Shown here: positions 6,321 to 12,435 of the stretch, piece after piece
Layout: each line of letters starts with the position of its first letter
Numbering within the stretch: position 1 is the stretch's first letter
Source: Thiospirillum jenense
GTDB lineage: Bacteria > Pseudomonadota > Gammaproteobacteria > Chromatiales > Chromatiaceae
DNA length: 64,000 bases
Direction: 5' to 3'
Assembly (NCBI RefSeq): GCF_014145225.1
Contig: NZ_JABVCQ010000007.1
Span: 1 to 64,000 of the forward strand
Position numbers and translations under genes: made by a program
Notes under the pieces: generated by a model
Database searches by the model: none
What the model saw: only the letters and a program-made list of their open reading frames with translations
What the model was told of the DNA's origin: nothing

Positions 6321-6426
6321 GTTGGGTTGCCAATTGCAACCCAACCAATGACCAACTTGTCGGGCAATTGATTTAATAAACGATTGCACCCGCAAATCAC
6401 CCAACCCCCGGCAACGGGGGTTTTTT
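6321..6426 (+). repeat. Multi-hairpin element copy 7
   Basis: A full copy: block A 6321-6345 (GTTGGGTTGC/GCAACCCAAC), block B 6352-6398 (GGGCAAT ... ATTGC), terminator about 6403-6426. The conserved leader GGGTGGGAATTGGGTTAGAG follows at 6431-6450 and precedes the next TA operon. Confidence 0.85.
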
Positions 6427-6464
6427 ATTGGGTGGGAATTGGGTTAGAGTGATGGGTGGGAGCT

Positions 6465-6485
6465 GTGCTGATTTGCAAACAGCAC
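6465..6485. promoter_or_regulatory. Inverted repeat before the antitoxin-ParE operon, candidate operator
   Basis: GTGCTG-atttgcaaa-CAGCAC, 32 bp before the antitoxin ATG at 6517. Type II TA operons are usually repressed by their antitoxin at such a palindrome. It is specific to this module and not part of the shared element. Confidence 0.4.
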
Positions 6486-6516
6486 TCTGTTTTAACAACC
6501 ATGCAGTGAACAACAC

Positions 6517-6729
6517 ATGAGCAGTGAATACTTAGATCAACAAACATTGCGTCTTTTAATTGAAGAAGCAGTGCATACAGCGCTCGTTAATCACCGTGAC
6601 CTCATTGAAGCAGCGGTGAGTGAAGCAATTTTAGATTTGAAATTTGGTCTTGCCATTGAAGCAGGCGATCAACATGATTATGTTGCCGCTAATGTCATTT
6701 GGGCAAAATTAAACGACACAGCACCATGA
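6517..6729 (+). CDS. Putative antitoxin partner of the adjacent RelE/ParE toxin
   Basis: A 70-residue, mainly helical acidic protein (LRLLIEEAVHTALVNHRDLIEAAVSEAILDLKFG). I do not recognise a named family. Its size, its position directly before a ParE/RelE toxin (1-nt gap) and the palindrome upstream make it the antitoxin. The C-terminal part (IEAGDQHDYVAANVIWAKLND) could be the toxin-binding tail. Confidence 0.6.
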   Translation: MSSEYLDQQTLRLLIEEAVHTALVNHRDLIEAAVSEAILDLKFGLAIEAGDQHDYVAANVIWAKLNDTAP

Positions 6730-6730
6730 T

Positions 6731-7000
6731 ATGCGGTTAATTTACACGCAAAGTTTTAATCGTGATCTTGATAAAATTGCTCACTTGCCAGTCATTAAAC
6801 GACGATTAGCAAATCTGTTATTGCTATTGCAAAACGCGACTACTTTGACTGAATTATCTGATGTAAAGAAATTGCAGGGCTATGATGATTACTACCGTAT
6901 TCGCATTGGCGATTACCGACTTGGATTGAAAACAGGTGAACACCACATTGAAATCATACGCTTTCTGCACCGTAAAGACATTTATCGTCAATTTCCGTGA
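6731..7000 (+). CDS. RelE/ParE-family toxin
   Basis: An 89-residue protein with the RelE/ParE fold signature. The start MRLIYTQSFNRDLDKIA is followed by two helices, then KKLQGYDDYYRIRIGDYRLGLKTGEHHIEIIRFLHRKDIYRQFP. The Y-R-I-R-x-G-D-Y-R core and C-terminal HRKDIYR are the classical RelE mRNA-interferase features (gyrase-poisoning ParE is the alternative). It is co-transcribed with the upstream antitoxin and closed by element copy 8. Confidence 0.85.
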   Translation: MRLIYTQSFNRDLDKIAHLPVIKRRLANLLLLLQNATTLTELSDVKKLQGYDDYYRIRIGDYRLGLKTGEHHIEIIRFLHRKDIYRQFP

Positions 7001-7001
7001 C

Positions 7002-7104
7002 GAATTGCCAATCACAATCCAACCAACGACCAACTTGCATTGCAATTGATTTAATAAAACGATTGCACTCGCAAGCACCACAACCCCCGGAGACGGGGGT
7101 TTTT
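7002..7104 (+). repeat. Multi-hairpin element copy 8
   Basis: Block A is partly decayed (GAATTGCCAATCACAATCC). Block B (7031-7076, ACTTGC ... GCAAG) and the terminator (CCCCCGGAGACGGGGG plus five T, 7082-7104) are intact. It begins only 2 nt after the toxin stop codon. Confidence 0.8.
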
Positions 7105-7144
7105 ATTTAATGCAAAAATAGGACAATGCCAGTATTGTTAACAA

Positions 7145-7393
7145 ATGACTAAATACACTAAACAATTGCAATCATTAAAACAACACCCACATAACGTGCG
7201 CTTTGATGATGCTTGTCATATTGCTGAAAGCCTCGGTTTTATACGGCGCGGCGGCAAAGGTTCACATCAGACTTACGGTAAAGAGAACGAACCAATTTTA
7301 TTGAATTTTCAAAATCGGCACGGCTATATTCCCACCTATCAAGCCAAACAACTGTTAATCATGGTAGAAAAATATGCAGCCTTATTTGATTGA
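7145..7393 (+). CDS. hicA: HicA-family toxin (distinct subtype)
   Basis: An 82-residue HicA-like protein. The N-terminal extension MTKYTKQLQSLKQHPHNVRFDD precedes the HicA core (ACHIAESLGFIRRGGKGSHQTYGKE), with the catalytic-type His in GSHQ. It ends with IPTYQAKQLLIMVEKY. This subtype is longer than canonical HicA. The following hicB overlaps its 3' end by 20 bp. Only distantly similar to the two other hicA genes here. Confidence 0.8.
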   Translation: MTKYTKQLQSLKQHPHNVRFDDACHIAESLGFIRRGGKGSHQTYGKENEPILLNFQNRHGYIPTYQAKQLLIMVEKYAALFD

Positions 7394-7586
7394 AATGTTG
7401 TGGAGCGCAGAAGATAATGCGTATTTGTGTATTGCGCCAGATTTACCGGGTTGTAGTGCAGTTGGTGATACACCCGTTGAAGCAGTGCGTGAAATGCAAG
7501 ATGCAATGACGGCATGGCTAGAGGCGTGTGTTGCAATGGGGCGTGAACAACCACAACCAATAGCGCAATTCCGGCGGGTCGCATAG
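7374..7586 (+). CDS. hicB: HicB-family antitoxin (short)
   Basis: A 70-residue HicB domain (IEMLWSAEDNAYLCIAPDLPGCSAVGDTPVEAVREMQDAMTAWLEA) without a separate DNA-binding domain. The DLPGCSAxGDT segment is diagnostic. The product should bind and inhibit the overlapping HicA. Lack of a helix-turn-helix or ribbon-helix-helix is common in this short subtype. Confidence 0.85.
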   Translation: MQPYLIEMLWSAEDNAYLCIAPDLPGCSAVGDTPVEAVREMQDAMTAWLEACVAMGREQPQPIAQFRRVA

Positions 7587-7594
7587 CCGCGCCA

Positions 7595-7704
7595 ATTGAG
7601 TTGCCAATCACAACCCAACCAATGACCAACTTGTCGGGCAATTGATTGAATAAAACGATTGCCTCCCCCCGCAAGCACCACAACCCCCGGCAACGGGGTT
7701 TTTT
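7595..7704 (+). repeat. Multi-hairpin element copy 9
   Basis: Block A 7595-7619 (ATTGAGTTGCCAATCACAAC), block B 7626-7676 with a slightly enlarged C-run, terminator 7682-7704 (left arm CCCCC, right arm GGGG plus T-run). Confidence 0.8.
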
Positions 7705-7747
7705 ATTAAGTTAAACAATTGTGCCGGCGGGCACTGAACCTGCTAGA

Positions 7748-8026
7748 ATGATTAAAAGTTTTCGGCATCGTGGTATTGAACAATTCTTTTTAACTGGTTC
7801 AAAAGCCGGGATTCAACCACATCATGCCGCAAAGTTAGCCCGTCTTTTGCACCAACTCAATCGTGCCAAACAACCCGCAGATATGAATCTACCCGGCTGG
7901 CGATTACATCCATTAACAGGTCAATTAAACGGTCACTGGTCTGTTTGGGTCAATGGTAATTGGCGCTTGATCTTTACATTTCAAGATGACAATGCTGCAC
8001 TGGTTGATTATCAGGATTATCATTAA
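7748..8026 (+). CDS. higB: HigB-family toxin
   Basis: A 92-residue HigB (RelE-superfamily mRNA interferase). It begins MIKSFRHRGIEQFFLTGSKAGIQ and contains the family core DMNLPGWRLHPLTGQLNGHWSVWVNGNWRLIFTF and the terminal VDYQDYH. The ATG at 7748 is the usual family start (IKSFxHKG); an in-frame GTG at 7721 would add nine unlikely residues. Toxin-first order, with higA 15 bp downstream, is the hig arrangement. Confidence 0.92.
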   Translation: MIKSFRHRGIEQFFLTGSKAGIQPHHAAKLARLLHQLNRAKQPADMNLPGWRLHPLTGQLNGHWSVWVNGNWRLIFTFQDDNAALVDYQDYH

Positions 8027-8041
8027 ATAAACGCAACGATT

Positions 8042-8368
8042 ATGATGCACAACCCCCCACATCCGGGCGAAACGTTACGCGAAGATGTTTTGCCAGCACT
8101 TGGATTAACCATTAGTGCGGCGGCACGTCAACTCGGCGTCAGTCGCACGGTGTTATCACGCATTTTGCGCGGACGAACTGGTATTTCACCCGATATGGCG
8201 CGGCGTATTGAAGCGTGGCTCGGAATAGAACGCGGTGGACGAGCGGATATTTGGCTAGGAATGCAAATGGATTATGACCTATGGCAAGCACGCCAGCGTC
8301 CATTAACCGCAATTGAAAAAGCACCAGATTACCCAATGGCACCAGGTTGCCAATCACAACCCAACTAA
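8042..8368 (+). CDS. higA: HigA-family antitoxin with element-derived tail
   Basis: A 108-residue XRE-type helix-turn-helix antitoxin: HPGETLREDVLPALGLTISA, then AARQLGVSRTVLSRILRGRTGISPDMARRIEAWLG, as in HigA/VapI proteins. It binds HigB and the operon operator. The last residues (PGCQSQPN) are translated from block A of element copy 10. The homologous domain ends around residue 97 and the tail was gained by read-through into the element. Confidence 0.92.
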   Translation: MMHNPPHPGETLREDVLPALGLTISAAARQLGVSRTVLSRILRGRTGISPDMARRIEAWLGIERGGRADIWLGMQMDYDLWQARQRPLTAIEKAPDYPMAPGCQSQPN

Positions 8369-8446
8369 TGATCAAATTGTCGGGCAATTGATTTAATTAA
8401 ACGATTGCACCCGCAAATCACAGAACCCCCGGCAACGGGGGTTTTT
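8345..8446 (+). repeat. Multi-hairpin element copy 10
   Basis: Block A (8345-8365) overlaps the higA 3' end. Block B 8372-8418 (GGGCAATTGATTTAATTAAA). Terminator 8425-8446. The shared leader (GGCGGGAATTGGGTTAGAGT at 8452-8471) follows and continues as GGTGGGTGGAATCGTTGAT. Confidence 0.82.
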
Positions 8447-8522
8447 ATTTGGGCGGGAATTGGGTTAGAGTGGTGGGTGGAATCGTTGATAAAATATGAG
8501 TAGAGGTGTCTAATCTCAATTC

Positions 8523-8795
8523 ATGGAAATCGAATTTGATCCAGATAAACGCAATAAAACTCTTATTGAACGCGGCTTGGATTTTGCCGATGCGCATCAA
8601 ATTTTTGCCGGACGATATTTTACCGCCGCAGATACCCGTGAAAATTATGGTGAATTGCGTTACATCACGGTTGGTCAATTGCATGATCGGATGGTGGTGA
8701 TAGTCTGGACACCGCGTGGCAATCATCGTCGTATTATCAGCATGAGAAAAGCAAATGAACGCGAAAGAAAACGTTACAGCAACCGACTGGATTGA
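8523..8795 (+). CDS. brnT: BrnT-family toxin (second module)
   Basis: A 90-residue DUF497/BrnT protein: IEFDPDKRNKTLIERGLDFADAHQIF at the N-terminus, then RENYGELRYITVGQLHDRMVVIVWTPRGNHRRIISMRKANERERKRY. The RIISMRKAN(x)RE motif is strictly diagnostic. It overlaps brnA by 41 bp. It is clearly diverged from the brnT at 4990, so the two modules were acquired separately rather than duplicated here. Confidence 0.92.
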   Translation: MEIEFDPDKRNKTLIERGLDFADAHQIFAGRYFTAADTRENYGELRYITVGQLHDRMVVIVWTPRGNHRRIISMRKANERERKRYSNRLD

Positions 8796-9024
8796 TCCAG
8801 ACGACGCCCCCGAACTCACGGATGATTTTTTTGCTCAAGCGGATGAGTACATTGGTAATCAATTGATACGTCGCGGTTGTACCCAAACGGAAAATACAAC
8901 GCAGGCGTTGACGATTGCTTATGATAACGATGTCATTGCAGCATTCAAAGCGACCGGAGAAGGCTGGGAAGCGCGTATGAATATGGCATTGCGCGATTGG
9001 CTCAATTCCCATTTGTTGAATTAA
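8755..9024 (+). CDS. brnA: BrnA-family antitoxin
   Basis: An 89-residue BrnA. The acidic N-terminus includes the DAPELTDDFFAQADEY motif. The C-terminal ribbon-helix-helix (TIAYDNDVIAAFKATGEGWEARMNMALRDWL) binds DNA and autoregulates the operon. This copy shows what the truncated antitoxin at 5243 lacks: the GEGWEARMNxALR end. Confidence 0.92.
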   Translation: MNAKENVTATDWIDPDDAPELTDDFFAQADEYIGNQLIRRGCTQTENTTQALTIAYDNDVIAAFKATGEGWEARMNMALRDWLNSHLLN

Positions 9025-9041
9025 ATAGGTTGTCTGCATTA

Positions 9042-9148
9042 GTCGGGTGCCCAATCACAATCTAACCAATGACCAACTTGTCGGGCAATTGATTTAATTA
9101 AACGATTGCCCCCCGCAAATCACACAACCCCTAGCGACGGGGGTTTTT
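9042..9148 (+). repeat. Multi-hairpin element copy 11
   Basis: Block A is decayed (GTCGGGTGCCCAATCACAAT). Block B 9073-9120 is good. The terminator 9126-9148 has an altered loop (CCCC-TAGCGAC-GGGG). The leader GAATTGCGTTAGAGTAATGG (9160-9179) leads into DUF29 paralogue 2. Confidence 0.78.
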
Positions 9149-9207
9149 ATTTGTGCGTGAATTGCGTTAGAGTAATGGGTGGAATCGTTGATGAGAGAGA
9201 ACACGGT

Positions 9208-9642
9208 ATGCAACCGCATAACTATGATGATGACGTGATTGCGTGGGCAAATGAACAAGCGCAGTTTTTGCGCAGCGGACGTTTTGATTGTTTAGATATT
9301 CAACACCTCGCCGATGAGATTGAAGACGTGGGCAAAAGTGAACAACGCGAATTAGCACATCGCATGGCGGTATTACTCACACATTTATTAAAATGGTATT
9401 ATCAACCGGAACGGCGCGGGGCGAGTTGGGCGCGCACGATTCGAGAACAACGGCGGGCATTAACGTTGCGTCTCAAGCGTACACCGAGCCTCAAAGCAAT
9501 GCTGCGTGATCCTGATTGGTGGGAAGAAATGTGGGCAGATGCAGTTGCTGCTGCAATCGCCGAAACTGGATTGAATATCTTTCCTGAACACTGTGCTTGG
9601 ACGCCAAATGAGATTCTGACTCCAGAGTGGTTGCCAGAATAG
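9208..9642 (+). CDS. DUF29 family protein (paralogue 2)
   Basis: A 144-residue DUF29 protein, close to paralogue 1 over most of its length (HRMAVLLTHLLKWYYQPERR; LRLKRTPSLKAMLRDPDWWEE), with divergence only in the last 40 residues. The ATG at 9208 (MQPHNYDDDVIAWANEQ) is chosen by alignment; a longer frame from 9106 would start within the preceding terminator. The last 50 bp of its leader are nearly identical to those of paralogue 3. Confidence 0.85.
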   Translation: MQPHNYDDDVIAWANEQAQFLRSGRFDCLDIQHLADEIEDVGKSEQRELAHRMAVLLTHLLKWYYQPERRGASWARTIREQRRALTLRLKRTPSLKAMLRDPDWWEEMWADAVAAAIAETGLNIFPEHCAWTPNEILTPEWLPE

Positions 9643-9650
9643 AGAATAGA

Positions 9651-9755
9651 TTGAATTGACAATCACAACCCCATTAATGACTAACTCGCAGAGCAATTGA
9701 TTGAATTAAACGATTGCCCCCGCAAGTCACACAACCCCCGGAGACGGGGTTTTTT
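9651..9755 (+). repeat. Multi-hairpin element copy 12
   Basis: Block A is largely lost (TTGAATTGACAATCACAACC). Block B 9681-9728 is recognisable (GAGCAATTGATTGAATTAAA). Terminator 9733-9755 (CCCCCGGAGACGGGG plus T-run). Confidence 0.75.
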
Positions 9756-9777
9756 GTTGGGTGGGGATTGGTTTAAT

Positions 9778-9806
9778 GCGGGCTGGCGTGAGGGGCGGAC
9801 TCCAAA
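9778..9806 (+). repeat. Solo copy of the 29-bp sequence found at the tnpB right end
   Basis: Identical over 29 bases to 3857-3885 (begins GCGGGCTGG, ends ACTCCAAA), with unrelated flanks on both sides. Here it precedes a hicA gene by 42 bp and no tnpB is near. It may be a footprint of a lost tnpB-type element or a target site recognised by such elements. Confidence 0.6.
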
Positions 9807-9848
9807 GACTGATTTGTGCATAGTATTATTTTTTGATACTGTCAGGGC

Positions 9849-10103
9849 ATGAACAGTACGCACCGCAAGACGCTCGCGGCGATTTTCGCCAACCCCATCA
9901 ACGGCAACCTGCCGTGGCGCAAAATTGAAGCGCTGTTGTTAGCCGTCGGCGCGCAGAAAGATGAAGGTGCTGGTGCGGCCGTGACATTTTTTCTCAACGG
10001 TCAGCGCGCCGACTTCCACCGTCCGCATCCACAAAAAGAAGCGCTGAAATATCGAATTAAAGCCGTGCGTGAATTGCTCGAAAACGCTGGAATCGAACCA
10101 TGA
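9849..10103 (+). CDS. hicA: HicA-family toxin (third type)
   Basis: An 84-residue HicA-like protein of the subtype beginning MNSTHRKTLAAIFANPINGNLPWRKIEALLLAVGA. It carries the RVxFxLNGxRAxFHRPHP-type region (here VTFFLNGQRADFHRPHPQKEA) with the conserved His residues, and ends with KAVRELLENAGIEP. Its stop codon overlaps the following hicB (ATGA). The HRPHP motif replaces the GSH motif of canonical HicA. Confidence 0.85.
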   Translation: MNSTHRKTLAAIFANPINGNLPWRKIEALLLAVGAQKDEGAGAAVTFFLNGQRADFHRPHPQKEALKYRIKAVRELLENAGIEP

Positions 10104-10432
10104 ATGCAATGACTTATCGCGGCTATGCTGCGCGTATTGAATACGATGCCGAAGATCGAATCTTTGTCGGCCGCTTGGCCGGTATTAAAGATATTGTCGT
10201 ATTTCACGGCACCACCGTTGATGAATTAGAAACAGCTTTCCACGAAACCGTTGATCATTATTTGGAGGTCAGCGCCCGCACTGGGCGTCCGGCACAAAAA
10301 CCGTATTCGGGGCGGCTATTGCTACGCATTGATCCAGAAACGCACGCCGCAATGGCAGTTGCCGCCGAATTGTCTGGTTTGAGCCTGAACCAGTGGGCAG
10401 TTGGTGCGCTGAAGAATGCTGTGCAACATTAG
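10100..10432 (+). CDS. hicB: HicB-family antitoxin with C-terminal ribbon-helix-helix
   Basis: A 110-residue HicB. The N-terminal half (YRGYAARIEYDAEDRIFVGRLAGIKDIVVFHGTTVDELETAFHETVDHYLE) is the degenerate RNase H fold. The C-terminal GRLLLRIDPETHAAMAVAAELSGLSLNQWAVGALKNA is the Arc/CopG-type DNA-binding domain. It neutralises HicA and represses its operon. Element copy 13 starts within 10 bp of its stop. Confidence 0.9.
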   Translation: MNAMTYRGYAARIEYDAEDRIFVGRLAGIKDIVVFHGTTVDELETAFHETVDHYLEVSARTGRPAQKPYSGRLLLRIDPETHAAMAVAAELSGLSLNQWAVGALKNAVQH

Positions 10433-10440
10433 CCGCAGCA

Positions 10441-10543
10441 ATTGAATTGCCAATTACAACCCAACCAATGAACAACGTGTCGGGTAATTGATTTAATAAA
10501 CGATTGCCGCCGCAAGTCACACAACCCCGGCAACGGGGTTTTT
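10441..10543 (+). repeat. Multi-hairpin element copy 13
   Basis: Block A 10441-10465, block B 10472-10519 (TCGGGTAATTGATTTAATAA), terminator with shortened arms (CCCCGGCAACGGGG plus T-run) to 10543. The leader (GAATTGAGTTAGAGTGGTGG at 10554-10573) continues almost unchanged into DUF29 paralogue 3. Confidence 0.8.
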
Positions 10544-10602
10544 ATTTGCGCATGAATTGAGTTAGAGTGGTGGGTGGAATCGTTGATGAGAGAGAACACG
10601 GT

Positions 10603-11043
10603 ATGACACTGCACACCTATGATGATGACGTGATTGCGTGGGCAAATGAACAGGCGCAGTTTTTGCGCAGCGGACATTTTGATTGTTTAGATATTCAACA
10701 TCTCGCCGATGAGATTGAAGACGTGGGCAAAAGTGAACAACGCGAATTAGCACATCGCATGTCAGTGCTACTCACGCATTTATTAAAATGGCATTATCAA
10801 CCAAAACGGCGCGGGGCGAGTTGGGAATGCACTATTCGGGAACAACGGCGGGTATTGTCACGCCGTCTGCAAAAGACGCCGAGCTTAAAAACATGCCTTA
10901 ATGATTCTGATTGGTGGGAAGATGTTTGGCTAGATACCAGAACTGAAACTGCTAAAGAAACAAAAATGGGGTTTAATCAGTTTCCAGAATATTGTCCCTG
11001 GTTAATTAGCGATGTTTTGAATCCCGAGTGGTGGCCGGAATAG
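10603..11043 (+). CDS. DUF29 family protein (paralogue 3)
   Basis: A 146-residue DUF29 protein. The first 95 residues match paralogues 1 and 2 closely; the remainder (SRRLQKTPSLKTCLNDSDWWEDVW ... FPEYCPWLISDVLNPEWWPE) is more diverged but keeps the DWWE and P-E-WWPE motifs. The ATG at 10603 aligns with the other two starts. Function unknown; it has no adjacent partner gene. Confidence 0.85.
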   Translation: MTLHTYDDDVIAWANEQAQFLRSGHFDCLDIQHLADEIEDVGKSEQRELAHRMSVLLTHLLKWHYQPKRRGASWECTIREQRRVLSRRLQKTPSLKTCLNDSDWWEDVWLDTRTETAKETKMGFNQFPEYCPWLISDVLNPEWWPE

Positions 11044-11047
11044 ATTA

Positions 11048-11149
11048 AGCTGCCAATCACACCCCAACCAATGACCAACTCGCGGGGCAACTGATTGAAT
11101 GAAACGATTGCCATCGCAAGTCACACAACCCCCGGCAACGGGGTTTTTT
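11048..11149 (+). repeat. Multi-hairpin element copy 14, end of the array
   Basis: Block A is decayed (AGCTGCCAATCACACCCCAA). Block B 11074-11120 has changed arms (CGGGGCAA ... TTGCCATCG). Terminator about 11126-11149. The shared leader follows (GCGGGAATTGGGTTAGAGTG at 11156-11175) but no gene follows it. Confidence 0.75.
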
Positions 11150-11383
11150 ATTAGGCGGGAATTGGGTTAGAGTGGTGGGTAAGGGAATGTGCTGGCACAC
11201 TGTTTTTCACCAGCATTACAAAAGGGATTAAGCAAATTGCCAGCGCTGTGGCACGGGTATTCAATTCAGTGCGGTGCTTCGCATGAGGTTATTTAATAAA
11301 ACCAGTTGCCAAAAATGGTCTTTAATCTTAAATACACAACGCATTACAAGTCATGTTCAAAACAAAAATATTAAAATTAGCAT
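11150..11383. other. Gene-free stretch at the right end of the array
   Basis: It contains the element leader (11156-11184) and then about 200 bp with no open frame, no strong hairpin and no T-run. It ends at the 3' end of the convergent gspB gene. It reads as a module slot whose gene has been lost. Confidence 0.5.
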
Positions 11384-12304
11384 TTAGCGGGCTTGAAAAA
11401 ATTCACGTCCTTGATAATTCAAAACCACGCCATTTGGCAGAATTTCTTTTAATGTCACACCCTCGGATGTTGTGTCCCGTTCACGCATTTTGCGGTGATT
11501 CAAATAAATAAAACGTTGGCGTGGATCACGATGATAAACATGCACAGTCATGGTTAATGTTAATTCGGGACGCGCCGCGGTATTCGGCGACTTTTTTGCG
11601 GTAATTGGCGCCGACTGCACACCAATATCACGACTGGGTGAGCGCGCCTCATCAGTATGCGTCGCCGCTGTCACAACCGTGCGCGATGGTGGCGGATTGC
11701 GGCGAATTTCATGCTTAAACGCCTCAATATCGGCGCGGATGTCCGCCGGGATTTGCTGCGGCGGTATCGGTGGCAACGCCGACCGAGCGGGCGATTTTGG
11801 CGCGGTTGAAGCGTGCGGTGGGGGCGGGGGCGACTTGCGCGGGCGCTGCTTAACTGGCGGCGCGGCATCCAATTCGGCAAGCGCCGCCGCGATCTCCGCC
11901 TCAGTTTGACGCAAAACCGCCTGCCGCAACTCATCCGCCCCGCGGGTCAACGGTGGGCGCTGTTCAGCCGCATCGGGCGCCGGCACGACCACCACCATAG
12001 GCGACGGCGGATTGATTGATGCAGGTGAATTGATTGATGTAGGCGGATTGATTGCCGGAGCAATTGGCACCGGGTCAGGTGTGATTGGTACAGGTGGCAA
12101 GGGTAATGGACGCAATAATAAATAAACCGCAATTGCCAATGCTGCGCTGGCTAATAACAACGCACTAATCATACCCCAAAACTGCCAGCGTGAATAGAAT
12201 GGCTGGACATCATCAATGTCAAAATACGTCGCAGTGACATGCGGCACTTGACCTAATGCCCGCGTGTGTTGCGATTTTTTTAATGCTTCCAAAATGTAAG
12301 ACAT
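11384..12304 (-). CDS. gspB: Type II secretion assembly protein GspB
   Basis: A 306-residue inner-membrane protein. The N-terminal MSYILEALKKSQ is the hallmark of GspB/ExeB. One transmembrane helix follows (FWGMISALLLASAALAIAVYLLL, about 41-64). Next is a long Pro/Ala/Ser-rich periplasmic linker containing repeated SIN-P units. The C-terminal GspB domain (HVYHRDPRQRFIYLNHRKMRERDTTSEGVTLKEILPNGVVLNYQGREF) should bind peptidoglycan or secretin components with GspA. No gspA or other gsp gene is adjacent, so the rest of the secretion system must be encoded elsewhere. Confidence 0.88.
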   Translation of the reverse strand: MSYILEALKKSQHTRALGQVPHVTATYFDIDDVQPFYSRWQFWGMISALLLASAALAIAVYLLLRPLPLPPVPITPDPVPIAPAINPPTSINSPASINPPSPMVVVVPAPDAAEQRPPLTRGADELRQAVLRQTEAEIAAALAELDAAPPVKQRPRKSPPPPPHASTAPKSPARSALPPIPPQQIPADIRADIEAFKHEIRRNPPPSRTVVTAATHTDEARSPSRDIGVQSAPITAKKSPNTAARPELTLTMTVHVYHRDPRQRFIYLNHRKMRERDTTSEGVTLKEILPNGVVLNYQGREFFQAR

Positions 12305-12435
12305 GTTGAAGACTATTTAATTACTTGTCCTATTAAAAAACCACTGTCATCCTCAGGCACTATGATTAAATCATCATACAGCACGATGCCATCCTATTCA
12401 TCATTATTATCTCATACTCCTGTCCAATAAGCCGT

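Noticed and set aside
1661-11149. Chromosomal integron with attC sites
   Set aside because: Block A contains GTTGGGT and ACCCAAC, which fit GTTRRRY and RYYYAAC, but in the order opposite to attC and only 5 nt apart. No integrase gene is in the window and each element also carries a terminator.
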